Origin: Microvirga brassicacearum
GTDB taxonomy: Bacteria > Pseudomonadota > Alphaproteobacteria > Rhizobiales > Beijerinckiaceae
Direction: 5' to 3'
NCBI RefSeq assembly: GCF_008757455.1
Contig: NZ_VCMV01000015.1
Location: 19,920 to 83,919, forward strand
DNA length: 64,000 nt
The position numbers and the translations under genes were made by a program. Every line of letters starts with the position of its first letter. Position 1 is the stretch's first letter. Positions 1 through 8,586 of the stretch are shown here, one piece after another. The notes under the pieces are model-generated. The model was given only the letters and a program-made list of their open reading frames with translations, was not told where the DNA came from and did not search any database.

Positions 1-108
1 AATCCCAATCCCTCATTGGCTGAGCAGTTCGACATCCTCGCCGCCGCATGAACCAACCACTGCAATCTCGCAGTTCCCGTGGCTCAAGACAAAGTTTGCA
101 ACAGAACC
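1..108. mobile_element. Possible IS6-family element end (remnant, cut by window edge)
   Basis: Positions 92-108 read, on the minus strand, GGTTCTGTTGCAAACTT. This resembles the terminal inverted repeat of IS6-family elements and differs by only a few bases from the ends of the IS6-type element at 4504-5327. No transposase can be read in the 90 bases to the left, so it may be the tip of an element lying mainly outside the window, or a remnant. The call rests on the terminal repeat alone. Confidence 0.35.
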
Positions 109-197
109 GTTCGGAAGGCCCGGCTCGCTTCTGAGCGTATCATCGCGGACCCTCATTGAGACATGGTTTGGCTGGAGGCAGCCAGCCAACTCGCCCA

Positions 198-2369
198 TCA
201 TTCGGGAGTGGGTGGCTTGACGAGTTTGAGCGCCTGATGGGCCGCCACCGACCCGGCTTCCTCGTGGCCGGCCACCTGGACGGTAGGGATCGCGAACCGG
301 ATGCCGTTCTCATCAAAGGCCTGCTTGATCATGGCCAGGGCCCGACGACGGATGACGAACTGCTCACCGGGCTTAGTCATCATCTTGAGGCGGATCTGGA
401 TTCCGTAATCGCTGAACTGCTCGACGCCCTGCATCTTGAGCGGTTCGATGATGTGCGGCGCGAGTTCCGGATCCTCCGCCAGCTCCTTCCCAATCTGCTT
501 GATGAGTTTCTTCGCCTTTTCGAAATCGGAATCGTAGGCCACGCCGACGGTCACCTTGTCGATGACCCAGTCGCGGCTCATGTTCTGCACGGCCCCAAGC
601 ACCCCATAGGGCACCGTGGAGAGCGGCCCACGGTGATGCCGCAGCTTCACCGAGCGGAACCCGAATGATTCCACCGTTCCCTTGTAGCTGCCGCTCTGGA
701 TGTACTCGCCGACGCGAAAAGCATCGTCGAGCAGATAGAAAACGCCGCTGAACACGTCCTTGACCAGCGTTTGCGAACCGAAGCCGATGGCAACGCCCAC
801 GATGCCGGCACCGGCAATCAGCGGCCCGATCTCCACGCCAAGCGCCGAGAGGGCCATCATCGCCGCGACGGCTACCAGCACAACCAAGATCACGTTGCGG
901 AAAATCGGCAGAAGCGTTCGGAGCCGCGCCTGCTTGACAGCCGCCTCGGTCCCGGGCGGGGACAATGCCTCGGCCCGAGCGAGACGCCGGTCGATTAGCG
1001 ACTTGAGCACCTGCCAGATGAGGTCGGCGACCAGCAGGATTACGATGCTGCTCAGCGCGCCCCGCAGGAGGCGGGTCAGGAGGGTGTCGCGACCGGTCAT
1101 CTCCACCAGGTCAATGTGCCAGGTGTGGGCGAGCAGAAACGCGGCGCCGACGATCAGAAGAGCTCTGATGCCACGATCCAGATAGATCGCCATCAGACTC
1201 GGCGCGGAGGGTGCCTCGGATCCCCCCACGGGGCGAAAGACATGATGGCTCGCCGTGCGGGCGACCATGATCGCCGCGGGCAGAAGGAGAGCGATCGCCA
1301 AAAGCCAGAACAAGCGCATGAATCCCACAACCCAGAATCCCCAGAGCAGCACCAGACAGAGGGATAGCAGCCAGGGGGCGACTGCGTGACGGGCCGTGTG
1401 CCGCGTCGCGTCCGGAAGGGCATCGGAGGCGGCCGGCCGGGCCCAAACGACATTGAGGGCAATGGCGAGGAGTCCAAGTCCGAGGGTATAAGCGACGAGC
1501 TCGCGGGCCTCCGGCGAGAACCCCAGTGCGCTGAGAACGTCGAGCGTAGCGCGGCCAAAGGCGAACCACCCGACGAAGAACGCCAGGCGGCGAAACCAGA
1601 ACAGGGCGGCGTCGGCGGACAACGGAACGACCCGGAAGCGCTCCGTATCCTGCCGCCTGCCGCCATCCGGAGCCAGGAGGAAGCGACCAAGGACCAGCAC
1701 TAGGCGCAGGATCACGGCCGCGATCAGATAGGCGAGGACGACCTGCCTCAAAAGCGGGGGCCAGTCGAAAGCCAGGAACGCGCCGATACTCCCAAGTCCG
1801 AAGATCGCCACTTCGCTGAGGCCGAAGGCAAGACGCAGGCCGATAGCGCGCATCCGATCGGACGGTGTCTCGCTAGGCAGGGTAACAATCCGTCTCTGTG
1901 GACGAGCCGTGACCTTCCTGAAAATCAATTCGGTTCCGGCACCCAAGGCGACGAATCCGAGGACAAGGATCAGCACCCCCACGAGGCGGCGGCCGCGCAA
2001 CTCGGCGAGCAAGCGATCTGCGGCGTTGCGGAACTCGCTCGGCAGACGCGGCGCCGCGGCCGCGAGGGAGGCGAGGTGTTCCCGCAGGCTCGCGGTCCGG
2101 GCCGCCATCATCTCGGAGGCCGTCATCTCGGAGGCCGACGGCGGCGGTCCTGCAAGCGCCGGCGCGGGCTGCTGCTGTTGGTCGATCCATCCCCGAACGG
2201 CAGGATCCTGCAAGAGGTTCAGGAGCTGCTGCACCTGTGGCGGGGGAGAACTCTGAGCCGAGGTGGTTTGGGCGTCGGCTGCCGGAGTCCCCGCGAGCAT
2301 GAAGAACAGCAGCGCCAAGCTCCAGAGGAGCCCTGCCGGTGCGTTGCGGTCGGAGTGCGTCGTCATCAT
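198..2369 (-). CDS. MscS-family mechanosensitive ion channel (long form)
   Basis: A roughly 723-residue inner-membrane channel that would release solutes on hypo-osmotic shock. It begins with a signal-like hydrophobic stretch ending near AGTPAADA, followed by a Gln/Pro-rich periplasmic part and about nine to ten hydrophobic segments. The C-terminal third carries the MscS core: a Gly/Ala-rich pore helix (AGAGIVGVAIGFGSQTLVKD) and the beta-domain with VFSGVFYLLDDAFRVGEYI. The length fits YbiO-like large MscS proteins rather than the 286-residue MscS. I chose the ATG at 2369; an upstream ATG at 2414 in frame is possible. It stands alone, pointing away from the respiratory genes. The family call is firm; the osmotic role is known for the family only. 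Confidence 0.9.
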   Translation of the reverse strand: MMTTHSDRNAPAGLLWSLALLFFMLAGTPAADAQTTSAQSSPPPQVQQLLNLLQDPAVRGWIDQQQQPAPALAGPPPSASEMTASEMMAARTASLREHLASLAAAAPRLPSEFRNAADRLLAELRGRRLVGVLILVLGFVALGAGTELIFRKVTARPQRRIVTLPSETPSDRMRAIGLRLAFGLSEVAIFGLGSIGAFLAFDWPPLLRQVVLAYLIAAVILRLVLVLGRFLLAPDGGRRQDTERFRVVPLSADAALFWFRRLAFFVGWFAFGRATLDVLSALGFSPEARELVAYTLGLGLLAIALNVVWARPAASDALPDATRHTARHAVAPWLLSLCLVLLWGFWVVGFMRLFWLLAIALLLPAAIMVARTASHHVFRPVGGSEAPSAPSLMAIYLDRGIRALLIVGAAFLLAHTWHIDLVEMTGRDTLLTRLLRGALSSIVILLVADLIWQVLKSLIDRRLARAEALSPPGTEAAVKQARLRTLLPIFRNVILVVLVAVAAMMALSALGVEIGPLIAGAGIVGVAIGFGSQTLVKDVFSGVFYLLDDAFRVGEYIQSGSYKGTVESFGFRSVKLRHHRGPLSTVPYGVLGAVQNMSRDWVIDKVTVGVAYDSDFEKAKKLIKQIGKELAEDPELAPHIIEPLKMQGVEQFSDYGIQIRLKMMTKPGEQFVIRRRALAMIKQAFDENGIRFAIPTVQVAGHEEAGSVAAHQALKLVKPPTPE

Positions 2370-2657
2370 GAAGCCACCGTCTTTAAGCGAACGCCGCTTT
2401 GCGCCCTTATGCAAGTGCCTTGCCGGGCCGGCAGGAGCGAAACGGGGTGTCTTGCCCGAAACCCGACGCGCACCCGACGGCGTTTGGAGGCGGGCTATGA
2501 TCAGGCTATGGAGGCAACGCTCCGCCTATAGGCACCGGGTGACCACCTGCCCGTAGCTGTTGACGACCTGCACGCAGCCCGCTGCCGATGGGCGTAGGCG
2601 CCTGTGGCGGCTGGCCGCTCCTCTCATCAGCATAGCCGCGATGACCCATCCGCGTCT

Positions 2658-3128
2658 CATTCGCGCGCCCTTTGTTCCGGGAAGCTTAGCAGCATAAAGG
2701 GCGTTCCGCGAAATACGTGGTGTTGGTACTGCACTGAATCGAATGGCGTACCTGGTTGCCGGCGGATCGTCGAGAAGCGATTCCCGTGATAGGCCGCCGT
2801 GTAAGGCACCTGGATGTATTCGAACGTCTTCTGGACGACCCGGGCCGGGAGGTGTCCTTGTACTTCGCGAAGTTCGGGATGGACCCCGCTCTGAAAAGGA
2901 CCTCGTTGAGGTTCAGGCCGACCCCGACATAGAACGTCCGTTCAATCGGATAGCCAAGTCTTCGCTCGTCCAGCTCAAAGCCGCGCGCGCGTGGAAGCCG
3001 GCGTGCAGTTCAACGTAACGCAAAGGCGTATTTGAGAATGGGACCTTCGCAACCCCGAGTTCAAGAGGATGAGGGTCAACGTTGCCGGAGAGCTGGAGGC
3101 AAACGAGCGCATTCGGGGCAGCCTTCAA
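2658..3128 (-). pseudogene. Decayed gene with two frameshifts, unidentified family (possibly DUF2279-like)
   Basis: Three successive minus-strand frames give one continuous-looking protein: RYVELHAGFHAR, then GFELDERRLGYPIERTFYV and GVGLNLNEVLFRAGSIPNFA, then VVQKTFEYIQVPYTAAYHG, ending at a stop near 2658. The frame changes near 2970 and again near 2845, so the gene cannot be translated as it stands. The wording is reminiscent of small periplasmic lipoproteins annotated DUF2279, but I hold that assignment loosely. The flanking stretches 2370-2657 and 3129-3334 show nothing codable. Confidence 0.5.
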
Positions 3129-3334
3129 CGCAACAAAGCACGGATCGACGAGCAGGCAGCCTATCGGAGCGTTTAGGGTTCCGGCGATTGGACTATTGCG
3201 GGGCGGGTGAACTGCTCGGGAAGGATGGCTCGCCGCAAAACGAAGCTAAAGCTCGATCCTGGGATCGGCAACGAAGGTGTGAGAGTCCCGCACGGCAGCG
3301 CCCAGCTGCGAATTTCAGTACTCGCTGTGGCGCT

Positions 3335-3778
3335 TCAACGCAGGCTGACTTCGACTCCGCTGACGCTGGTGTTCAGCTCCAACCCAATGTTGCGGCCCTT
3401 CAGATCGAGCACGACCCCTTTCCCGTTCTGGAGCCTGATAGCCGACACGCCACCGCCAACGGCGGCGCCTGCACCGACAGCGGTGTAAGTGCCAGCGATG
3501 TCGGAAGCCCGACGCAAGTTGCTGGCGCGGCCTGACAACTCGGCCTTTGACGCTCCGATCGTCGCACCAAAACTCAAGCCGCCGATCCGCAACGGATAGC
3601 GACGTCCCTGGAAGACAAGAGTCCCCCGGCCGCCCCCGACACCGACGATGAAACCTGCCTTCACAATCTCGATGTTAACTGTCCCGGTTTCGGCCCACGC
3701 GGGTACCGTCAATACAGGGGATACTGCAAACGCAACTGTCATCAAGACTTGGCCAAGAGCTTGCCGGACCTTCAACAT
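3335..3778 (-). CDS. Conserved-looking exported glycine-rich protein
   Basis: A 147-residue protein starting MLKVRQALGQVLMTVAFAVS with a cleavable signal peptide ending near PAWA. The mature part is a glycine-rich beta-type sequence (KAGFIVGVGGGRGTLVFQG, GTYTAVGAGAAVGGGVSAI) that ends cleanly in VSGVEVSLR. It resembles small periplasmic proteins of rhizobia that are usually left as hypothetical, and the repeated GVGGG/GAGAAVGGG pattern recalls SYLF/EipA-type folds, though I cannot place it in a family. I took the ATG at 3778 because the signal peptide begins there; the longer open frame upstream reads through the PPK2 remnant and is not coding. Confidence 0.6.
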   Translation of the reverse strand: MLKVRQALGQVLMTVAFAVSPVLTVPAWAETGTVNIEIVKAGFIVGVGGGRGTLVFQGRRYPLRIGGLSFGATIGASKAELSGRASNLRRASDIAGTYTAVGAGAAVGGGVSAIRLQNGKGVVLDLKGRNIGLELNTSVSGVEVSLR

Positions 3779-3841
3779 TGAAGTCTCCCGTATTGGCGTG
3801 GATGGAGATAGCACATCAACATCATGACCCGACTCAATGAC

Positions 3842-4148
3842 GTATGGGAAATGCAATTGAGCCGGGCCCGTCGCTTGTCGTCGCCCTTGATGACGTACCA
3901 CGGACTGAGATCGGTGTCGGTCGCGGCGAGCATCGCGTCCCTGGCGCGCCAATAGTCGTAGCCTTTGCCGGCTGCATCCCGGCCCTCGAACAGGATGACG
4001 ATCCGCGAACCGGTGTGCTTGACCCAGCGTTGCAGCCTGACAAGTCCTCCCTGTAGCCGCCCCCCAATTGCATCTCAAACGTCTTGCGGTCGAGCTTATA
4101 GGTCTCCCCGCTGGCGTCGGGCACGCGGGCCCTGTTGTCCTTGCCCAT
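3842..4148 (-). pseudogene. ppk2: Polyphosphate kinase 2 (PPK2) remnant with large internal deletion
   Basis: The 5' part reads MGKDNRARVPDASGETYKL and then, after a frame change near 4045, LQRWVKHTGSRIVILFEG followed by GRDAAGKG, the Walker A motif of PPK2. The same frame jumps directly to YDYWRARDAMLAATDTDLSP and WYVIKGDDKRRARLNCISH, which in intact PPK2 lies over a hundred residues downstream. So the centre of the gene, including Walker B and the lid, is deleted (junction near 3960) and a frameshift disrupts what is left. PPK2 makes nucleoside triphosphates from polyphosphate; this copy cannot. The 316 bases upstream (4149-4464) hold no gene I can support. Confidence 0.75.
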
Positions 4149-4464
4149 GGTCACGGCTCCTTGGCGCACGCGAGGGGGATGCAGAAGCTTTGCATATTTC
4201 CGCCTCGCTCGCACCTGTTGCGAGGGTCCGCAGGGGCGGTCTCATCACACTAGAGTTCCGTCGTCCGCAGGCGCATTCGGGCTGGTGGCCGCGCCGCAGG
4301 GTGCGCTCATTAGGCACCATTCGTCATCGTCATTTCAAGTGTCGTCGCCGCCCATCCTTCAAGTACCGTGTCCTGACTGCATCTCTCTTAACGACGCAAC
4401 CCACACGGACCAAGGAGCCGCTGAACCAGAAGGTGCATTCAACGGCGGCAATAGGAGAATTTGC

Positions 4465-4503
4465 ATGACCAGCTTCGAAGATTTGGGGAGGACGATACTC
4501 CGC
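4465..4503 (+). pseudogene. Start of a gene cut off by the IS6-family element
   Basis: An ATG at 4465 has a good ribosome binding site (AGGAG, seven bases upstream) and opens MTSFEDLGRTILR before running straight into the left inverted repeat of the insertion sequence at 4504. Seven codons inside the element then reach a stop. Too little remains to identify the gene. The well-placed ribosome binding site is the only evidence that it was once a real start. Confidence 0.35.
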
Positions 4504-5327
4504 GGTTCCGTCGCAAATCTGAAGTGAAGTCAAAAGCCATTAGAATTCCGGCGACGCGTCACGCTGTAAGGAGGTCGAATTGAGCAGCGAGCGTCGGCTC
4601 CATATTACGGACGTATTTCGCCTGCTGTTTCCGCATCATGTGGACCATCTCGATGCCGCCGAGGATGACCCGAGCGCTGTGAACGCTCTGGAAGCCGAGC
4701 ATGGGCCGAACCCGGCGCTTGATACGCCGATGATCCTGCTCAATGCGATTGTTGAGGTAGCGGCTCTGCCTGATCCTGATTGGCTTCAGCCTTCGCCTTG
4801 ATCTATTCTGCAGCCGATCGGTTGTATCGACGGAAAGGATCGCTTCACGATTAGTCTGACTGCCGTCGATGACGATCCGTTCTGGGCGACCGTGCCGCGT
4901 CAGCGCACGGGTCAGGAAGCGTTTGGCGGCCGCGAGATCACGTCGTGTGCTGAACCAGAACTCAACCGTGTCACCGTTGCTGTCGACGGCGCGATAGAGA
5001 TATTTCCACTGGCCCCGTACCTTGATGTATGTCTCGTCCACATGCCAGTTCCGACTGACGGCACGCTTGCGGCGGTTGAAGCGCTCGAGCAGTTCGGGCG
5101 AATAGCGAAGAACCCATCTGTGAACCGTTGCATGGTCGACCGAGATACCTCGCTCGGCCATCATCTCTTCGAGATTCCGCAGGCTCAAACCGTAAGCCAG
5201 ATACCACCGCACGCACAGGAGAATCACCGAGCGATCGAAATGCCGACCTTTGAACATGATGTTCTCCCCGAACTGGACCTCGGCCACAGTAGCAGGCGAC
5301 AGCAAACAAAATGTTTGCGACGGAACC
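4504..5327 (-). mobile_element. IS6-family insertion sequence, 824 bp
   Basis: The left end at 4504 reads GGTTCCGTCGCAAATCT and the right end, read on the minus strand from 5327, reads GGTTCCGTCGCAAACAT, giving near-perfect terminal inverted repeats of the IS6 type. The enclosed transposase is intact. The eight bases outside each end (TACTCCGC left, GTTCGAGC right) do not match, so no 8-bp target duplication survives. Both flanking genes are truncated at the ends, which suggests a deletion or cointegrate event rather than a simple insertion. Confidence 0.85.
4559..5257 (-). CDS. IS6-family DDE transposase
   Basis: A 232-residue transposase, the normal length for IS6/IS26-type enzymes. It has the N-terminal helix-turn-helix region (FDRSVILLCVRWYLAYGLSL, ISVDHATVHRWV) followed by the DDE catalytic core: first Asp in NWHVDETYIKVRGQW, second in RIVIDGSQTN, and Glu in NNRIEQDHRRIKRR. 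It starts at MFKGRHFDRS (5257); the open frame extends further upstream, but that part lies outside the typical protein and past the element's right end. No frameshift or missing catalytic residue is seen, so the element could still be active. Confidence 0.92.
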   Translation of the reverse strand: MFKGRHFDRSVILLCVRWYLAYGLSLRNLEEMMAERGISVDHATVHRWVLRYSPELLERFNRRKRAVSRNWHVDETYIKVRGQWKYLYRAVDSNGDTVEFWFSTRRDLAAAKRFLTRALTRHGRPERIVIDGSQTNREAILSVDTTDRLQNRSRRRLKPIRIRQSRYLNNRIEQDHRRIKRRVRPMLGFQSVHSARVILGGIEMVHMMRKQQAKYVRNMEPTLAAQFDLLTA

Positions 5328-5565
5328 GTTCGAGCAGCGCCGCGATGCGTTCCGCCTGATGCCGGGCATCGAGGATCAGGCCGCGAAGCTGGCGGCGGGT
5401 TTCCAGCGTCTCGAACCGCTCCAGGGCGGCATCGACCTTGCCACGGCATCGGCAGTCCAACTCAAGCGCGCCCATGACGGCGCGGACGCGCGTCAGCAGG
5501 TGGGGTGGATCGGATTTCGTGGCCTGGTTCAGGTCAGCATCGACCTCGTGCAGAACTGGCTTCAT
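5328..5565 (-). pseudogene. Unidentified gene truncated at its 3' end by the IS6 element
   Basis: A start at 5565 (MKPVLHEVDADLNQATKSD) has GGAG seven bases upstream. The frame runs for 79 residues of charged helical sequence (RVRAVMGALELDCRCRGKVD, QAERIAALLERF) before meeting the inverted repeat of the insertion sequence at 5327. It continues as junk into the element to a stop at 5224. No family is recognised; the helical, Arg/Glu-rich composition suggests a small soluble protein. Confidence 0.45.
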
Positions 5566-5665
5566 CGCTTTCTCCGTAATGATGCTCGCTGTGCCGGAGT
5601 GCGCAACCTGGTGATCAGGTGCAGCTATTCTCACAATCTGTTCGGAGCCCGAAGAGCTCTCCGAC

Positions 5666-5698
5666 GATGAAAGGTCCGAGTTGCCCGGACCTTTCATC
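5666..5698 (-). terminator. Strong stem-loop just past nirK
   Basis: GATGAAAGGTCCG (5666-5678) pairs perfectly with CGGACCTTTCATC (5686-5698) across a seven-base loop. It begins 17 bases beyond the nirK stop. There is no clear U-run, so it could terminate transcription or protect the transcript end. Confidence 0.6.
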
Positions 5699-5714
5699 AC
5701 GTCGGTCGATCTGG

Positions 5715-6812
5715 TCAGTGGCCGCCGACTGATAGAGCCGACTTCTCGGGGTTGTGGTCCTTGAACACCGCGGCGTTCTCCGCTCCTTCAACCTGAAGGA
5801 TGCCGGCCAGCCCGCGCTCGACGCGGCTCAGAGCGTGATCGACGAGGATGTAGTTGCCAGGCACCTCAAGCTTGAAGTCCACTACGGTGGCCCCGCCGGG
5901 AGGCGTCGTGACCGTCTGGACGTCGCTCAGTGGCTGAGCGGTCAGCGAACCCATGGCGTAGACCTTGTCGAAGATCTCGCCGATCACGTGGAACGACGAG
6001 GTATAGTTGGGGCCGCCCACGCCGAAATAGACCCGAACCGTTTCGCCCACCTTGGCCTTGAGCGGGGTCTTCTTCAGGGCCTCGGTCGTGCCGTTGAAGA
6101 TGAAATATTCCGGCCGCTCGCTGATGAGTTTGTCGTAGCTCTCCTCCAAGTGACCCTTGGTGCCGAACGCCTGCTCGGTATAGATCTCGCCCTGCATGAC
6201 GTAGAACTCACGGTCGACCTTCGGCAGGCTTGCCTCCGGCTCCACCAGGATCATGCCGTACATGCCGTTGGCGATGTGCTGGGCGACCATCGGTGTTGCG
6301 CAATGATAGACATAAAGGCCCGGCTTCAAAGCCTTGAACTCGAAGCCGCGGCTTTCGCCCGGTGCCGCTTCCGTTGCCTTGGCGCCGCCGCCAGGGCCGG
6401 TGACGGCATGAAAGTCGACGTTGTGCATCACCATGCTGTCGTCGTGGTTCTTGAGCTTGACCTCGACAGTGTCGCCAACCCTGACCCGGATGAACGGGCC
6501 GGGAACCTTTCGATTGAAGGTCCAGTAGTGGTAGGTTGTGCCGTCGGCGAGCTGGCCAGTTACCTCGACGGTTTCGAGGTCGACCTTGATCCGCTGCGGG
6601 CCGCGCTTTCCGATGGGACCCGGAAGATCGGTGGGATCGCGCACCACGTTGGCGACCGCCTCGGTAGCGGCGTGCGCGTGGCCGGCGGCGGCGATCTTGT
6701 CGCCCGCGTTGGCCGCAAGCGGGGCGCCGAGCCACGCTGCGGTGGCAAGCGTTAATGCAGCAGCGGTCGCAAGCAGCTGCCGGCGTCCCGAGATCTTCAT
6801 GGCCTTCATCAT
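5715..6812 (-). CDS. nirK: Copper-containing nitrite reductase NirK
   Basis: A periplasmic trimeric enzyme that reduces nitrite to nitric oxide, the first gas-forming step of denitrification. At 365 residues it has the usual two-cupredoxin-domain length of class I NirK. The N-terminus carries a twin-arginine-like signal (MKISGRRQLLATAAALTLA, cleavage near AANA). Copper sites are visible: HNVDFHA with the catalytic Asp and type 2 His, then YVYHCATPMVAQHIANGMYG with the type 1 Cys, His and Met plus a type 2 His, and SSFHVIGEIFD with the second active-site His. GAGGAG lies just upstream of two adjacent ATGs (6812 and 6809). It is divergent from hemN across an intergenic region holding two CRP/FNR-type boxes. 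No nirV follows; a decayed region does. Confidence 0.97.
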   Translation of the reverse strand: MMKAMKISGRRQLLATAAALTLATAAWLGAPLAANAGDKIAAAGHAHAATEAVANVVRDPTDLPGPIGKRGPQRIKVDLETVEVTGQLADGTTYHYWTFNRKVPGPFIRVRVGDTVEVKLKNHDDSMVMHNVDFHAVTGPGGGAKATEAAPGESRGFEFKALKPGLYVYHCATPMVAQHIANGMYGMILVEPEASLPKVDREFYVMQGEIYTEQAFGTKGHLEESYDKLISERPEYFIFNGTTEALKKTPLKAKVGETVRVYFGVGGPNYTSSFHVIGEIFDKVYAMGSLTAQPLSDVQTVTTPPGGATVVDFKLEVPGNYILVDHALSRVERGLAGILQVEGAENAAVFKDHNPEKSALSVGGH

Positions 6813-6896
6813 TGTCTCCTCTATGGGACCGCCTGGCGGATCATCGTGGTCCGTCTTTCGGATGAAGATTATGTACGCTGCGTCGCCTCACCGTTA

Positions 6897-6912
6897 TTTG
6901 TCGCAGTGCAAA
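6897..6912. promoter_or_regulatory. CRP/FNR-family (NnrR/DNR-like) box upstream of nirK
   Basis: TTTGTCGCAGTGCAAA has the TTG-N8-CAA symmetry and lies about 85 bases upstream of the nirK start. Nearly the same sequence (TTTGTTGCAGTGCAAA) recurs before pseudoazurin at 42496, which supports a shared regulator. Confidence 0.6.
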
Positions 6913-6954
6913 TAAGAACGCGAAAGCGTCAGCCCATTCGTGAAATTCAAAGAC

Positions 6955-6968
6955 TTGATCCCGATCAA
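6955..6968. promoter_or_regulatory. Perfect FNR/FixK box between nirK and hemN
   Basis: TTGATCCCGATCAA is an exact match to the FNR/FixK consensus TTGAT-N4-ATCAA. It is centred between divergent nirK and hemN, about 112 bases before hemN and 143 before nirK, and could serve either gene or both. Confidence 0.75.
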
Positions 6969-7079
6969 ATCGAGCTTTGAATGCAAATGAGTTGGCCGGA
7001 GCGCTCTTTTCTCGACCACCGATCCATTTCGTTGAGGGAGGTCAAAGAACACAGGGTGGATGTCTCGTAGACAGGCCTC

Positions 7080-8489
7080 ATGTCATTGACGCAACGCGAT
7101 GCACCATTGCGAGACGTCGCACCGCAAGGGCTTTCCATGAGAGATGATCTGAGAGCACGATACGGCGAGGAACGACTTCCGCGCTACACGAGCTATCCTA
7201 CCGCTCCGCAGTTCTCCGACGCCATCGGGCATGCGACCTACGCAGAGTGGCTTGCTGCTCTTCCGGGTGGATCGACCGCCTCCCTCTATCTTCACGTGCC
7301 TTTCTGCCGCTCGATGTGCTGGTATTGCGGATGCCACACCACGATCACTCAGCGGGATGCGCCCATCGTCGATTACCTTGCCGTGCTCCGCCGCGAGATC
7401 GGTCTGGTGGCGGATCGCCTGAGCGTTCCACTGCCGGTGCGCCATGTGCATTTCGGCGGGGGAACTCCGACCATCATGGAGCCGACTGAGTTTCTCGACC
7501 TTATCGACCTAATGCGGCGGTTGTTTTTCCTTGAGCGCGATGCCGAGATCGCGGTCGAGATCGATCCCCGCACGCTGACGCGGCCCATGACGACAGCCCT
7601 TGGCGAGGCCGGCGTCACCCGCGCGAGCCTGGGGGTTCAGAGCTTCGATCCGGTTGTGCAGCGCGCGATCAATCGCATCCAAAGCTTCGAGCAGACCGCA
7701 AGGGCCACGAACGGTCTGCGCGATGCGGGTGTGAGCGGCATCAATTTCGACCTGATCTACGGCCTGCCGCATCAAACGGTGGCCTCCTGCATCGACACGG
7801 TGCACAAAAGCATCGAGCTGCGCCCAGAGCGCTTTTCCGTCTTCGGTTACGCCCACGTCCCCACATTCAAGAAACACCAGCGTAAGATCGACGAGGCCGC
7901 GCTACCCAATGGCGCGGCCCGCTACGAGCAGGCGGAGGCTATCGCTGACGCGTTGGCCCAAGCTGGATATCGCCGAATCGGCCTTGATCACTACGCGCTG
8001 CCGGAGGACTCCATGGTGCAGGCCCACGTCGATGGGGTCTTGCACCGCAACTTTCAGGGCTACACCACCGATCCGAGCGACGTCCTGATCGGCTTCGGGG
8101 CCTCCGCCATCGGAAGGCTGACGCAGGGTTACGCTCAGAACGAGGTCGTACTGGGACGCTATGCCGAGCGCATCTCACGCGGAGAGTTGGCGACGGCGAG
8201 GGGTTATGCCCTCACCGCCGACGACCGTCTCCGGGCCGACCTGATCGAACGGGTGATGTGCGACTTCCGGATCGATGTGGCCGAGATATGCGGCAGGCAT
8301 GGCGTGGCTCCGGAGACCATCCTGCAGTCGATCCATCGCCTTGAGCTGCTGGAGCAGGACGGCATCATCAGGATTGACGGCAATGTTTTGTCGGTGAATG
8401 ACGACACGCGCTTCCTGGTGAGAAGCGTCGCCTCCGCCTTCGATGCTTATCTCGGCGCCTCAGGCAGGATGCACAGCCGCGCGGTGTGA
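7080..8489 (+). CDS. hemN: Oxygen-independent coproporphyrinogen III dehydrogenase HemN
   Basis: A radical SAM enzyme that converts coproporphyrinogen III to protoporphyrinogen IX without oxygen, keeping heme synthesis going for cytochromes under anoxia. The 469-residue length fits HemN. The radical SAM cluster motif is seen as FCRSMCWYCGCHTTI. It is followed by the glycine-rich SAM-binding stretch HVHFGGGTPTIM and EIDPRTLTRPM, and there is a HemN-type C-terminal domain. The N-terminal RYTSYPTAPQFS is typical of true HemN rather than HemW. The ATG at 7080 is used; one at 7137 (MRDDLRARYGE) is also plausible. The gene lies downstream of the perfect FNR/FixK box at 6955. Confidence 0.95.
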   Translation: MSLTQRDAPLRDVAPQGLSMRDDLRARYGEERLPRYTSYPTAPQFSDAIGHATYAEWLAALPGGSTASLYLHVPFCRSMCWYCGCHTTITQRDAPIVDYLAVLRREIGLVADRLSVPLPVRHVHFGGGTPTIMEPTEFLDLIDLMRRLFFLERDAEIAVEIDPRTLTRPMTTALGEAGVTRASLGVQSFDPVVQRAINRIQSFEQTARATNGLRDAGVSGINFDLIYGLPHQTVASCIDTVHKSIELRPERFSVFGYAHVPTFKKHQRKIDEAALPNGAARYEQAEAIADALAQAGYRRIGLDHYALPEDSMVQAHVDGVLHRNFQGYTTDPSDVLIGFGASAIGRLTQGYAQNEVVLGRYAERISRGELATARGYALTADDRLRADLIERVMCDFRIDVAEICGRHGVAPETILQSIHRLELLEQDGIIRIDGNVLSVNDDTRFLVRSVASAFDAYLGASGRMHSRAV

Positions 8490-8586
8490 TCGGGCATCGG
8501 CGAAAATGCCGTCAGGTCCAGTCCCGCGCTTGGCTCGTGACGGCTTCGGCTTCGCAGCATGGTTCCTCGTCTGGTCGACGAGTACG

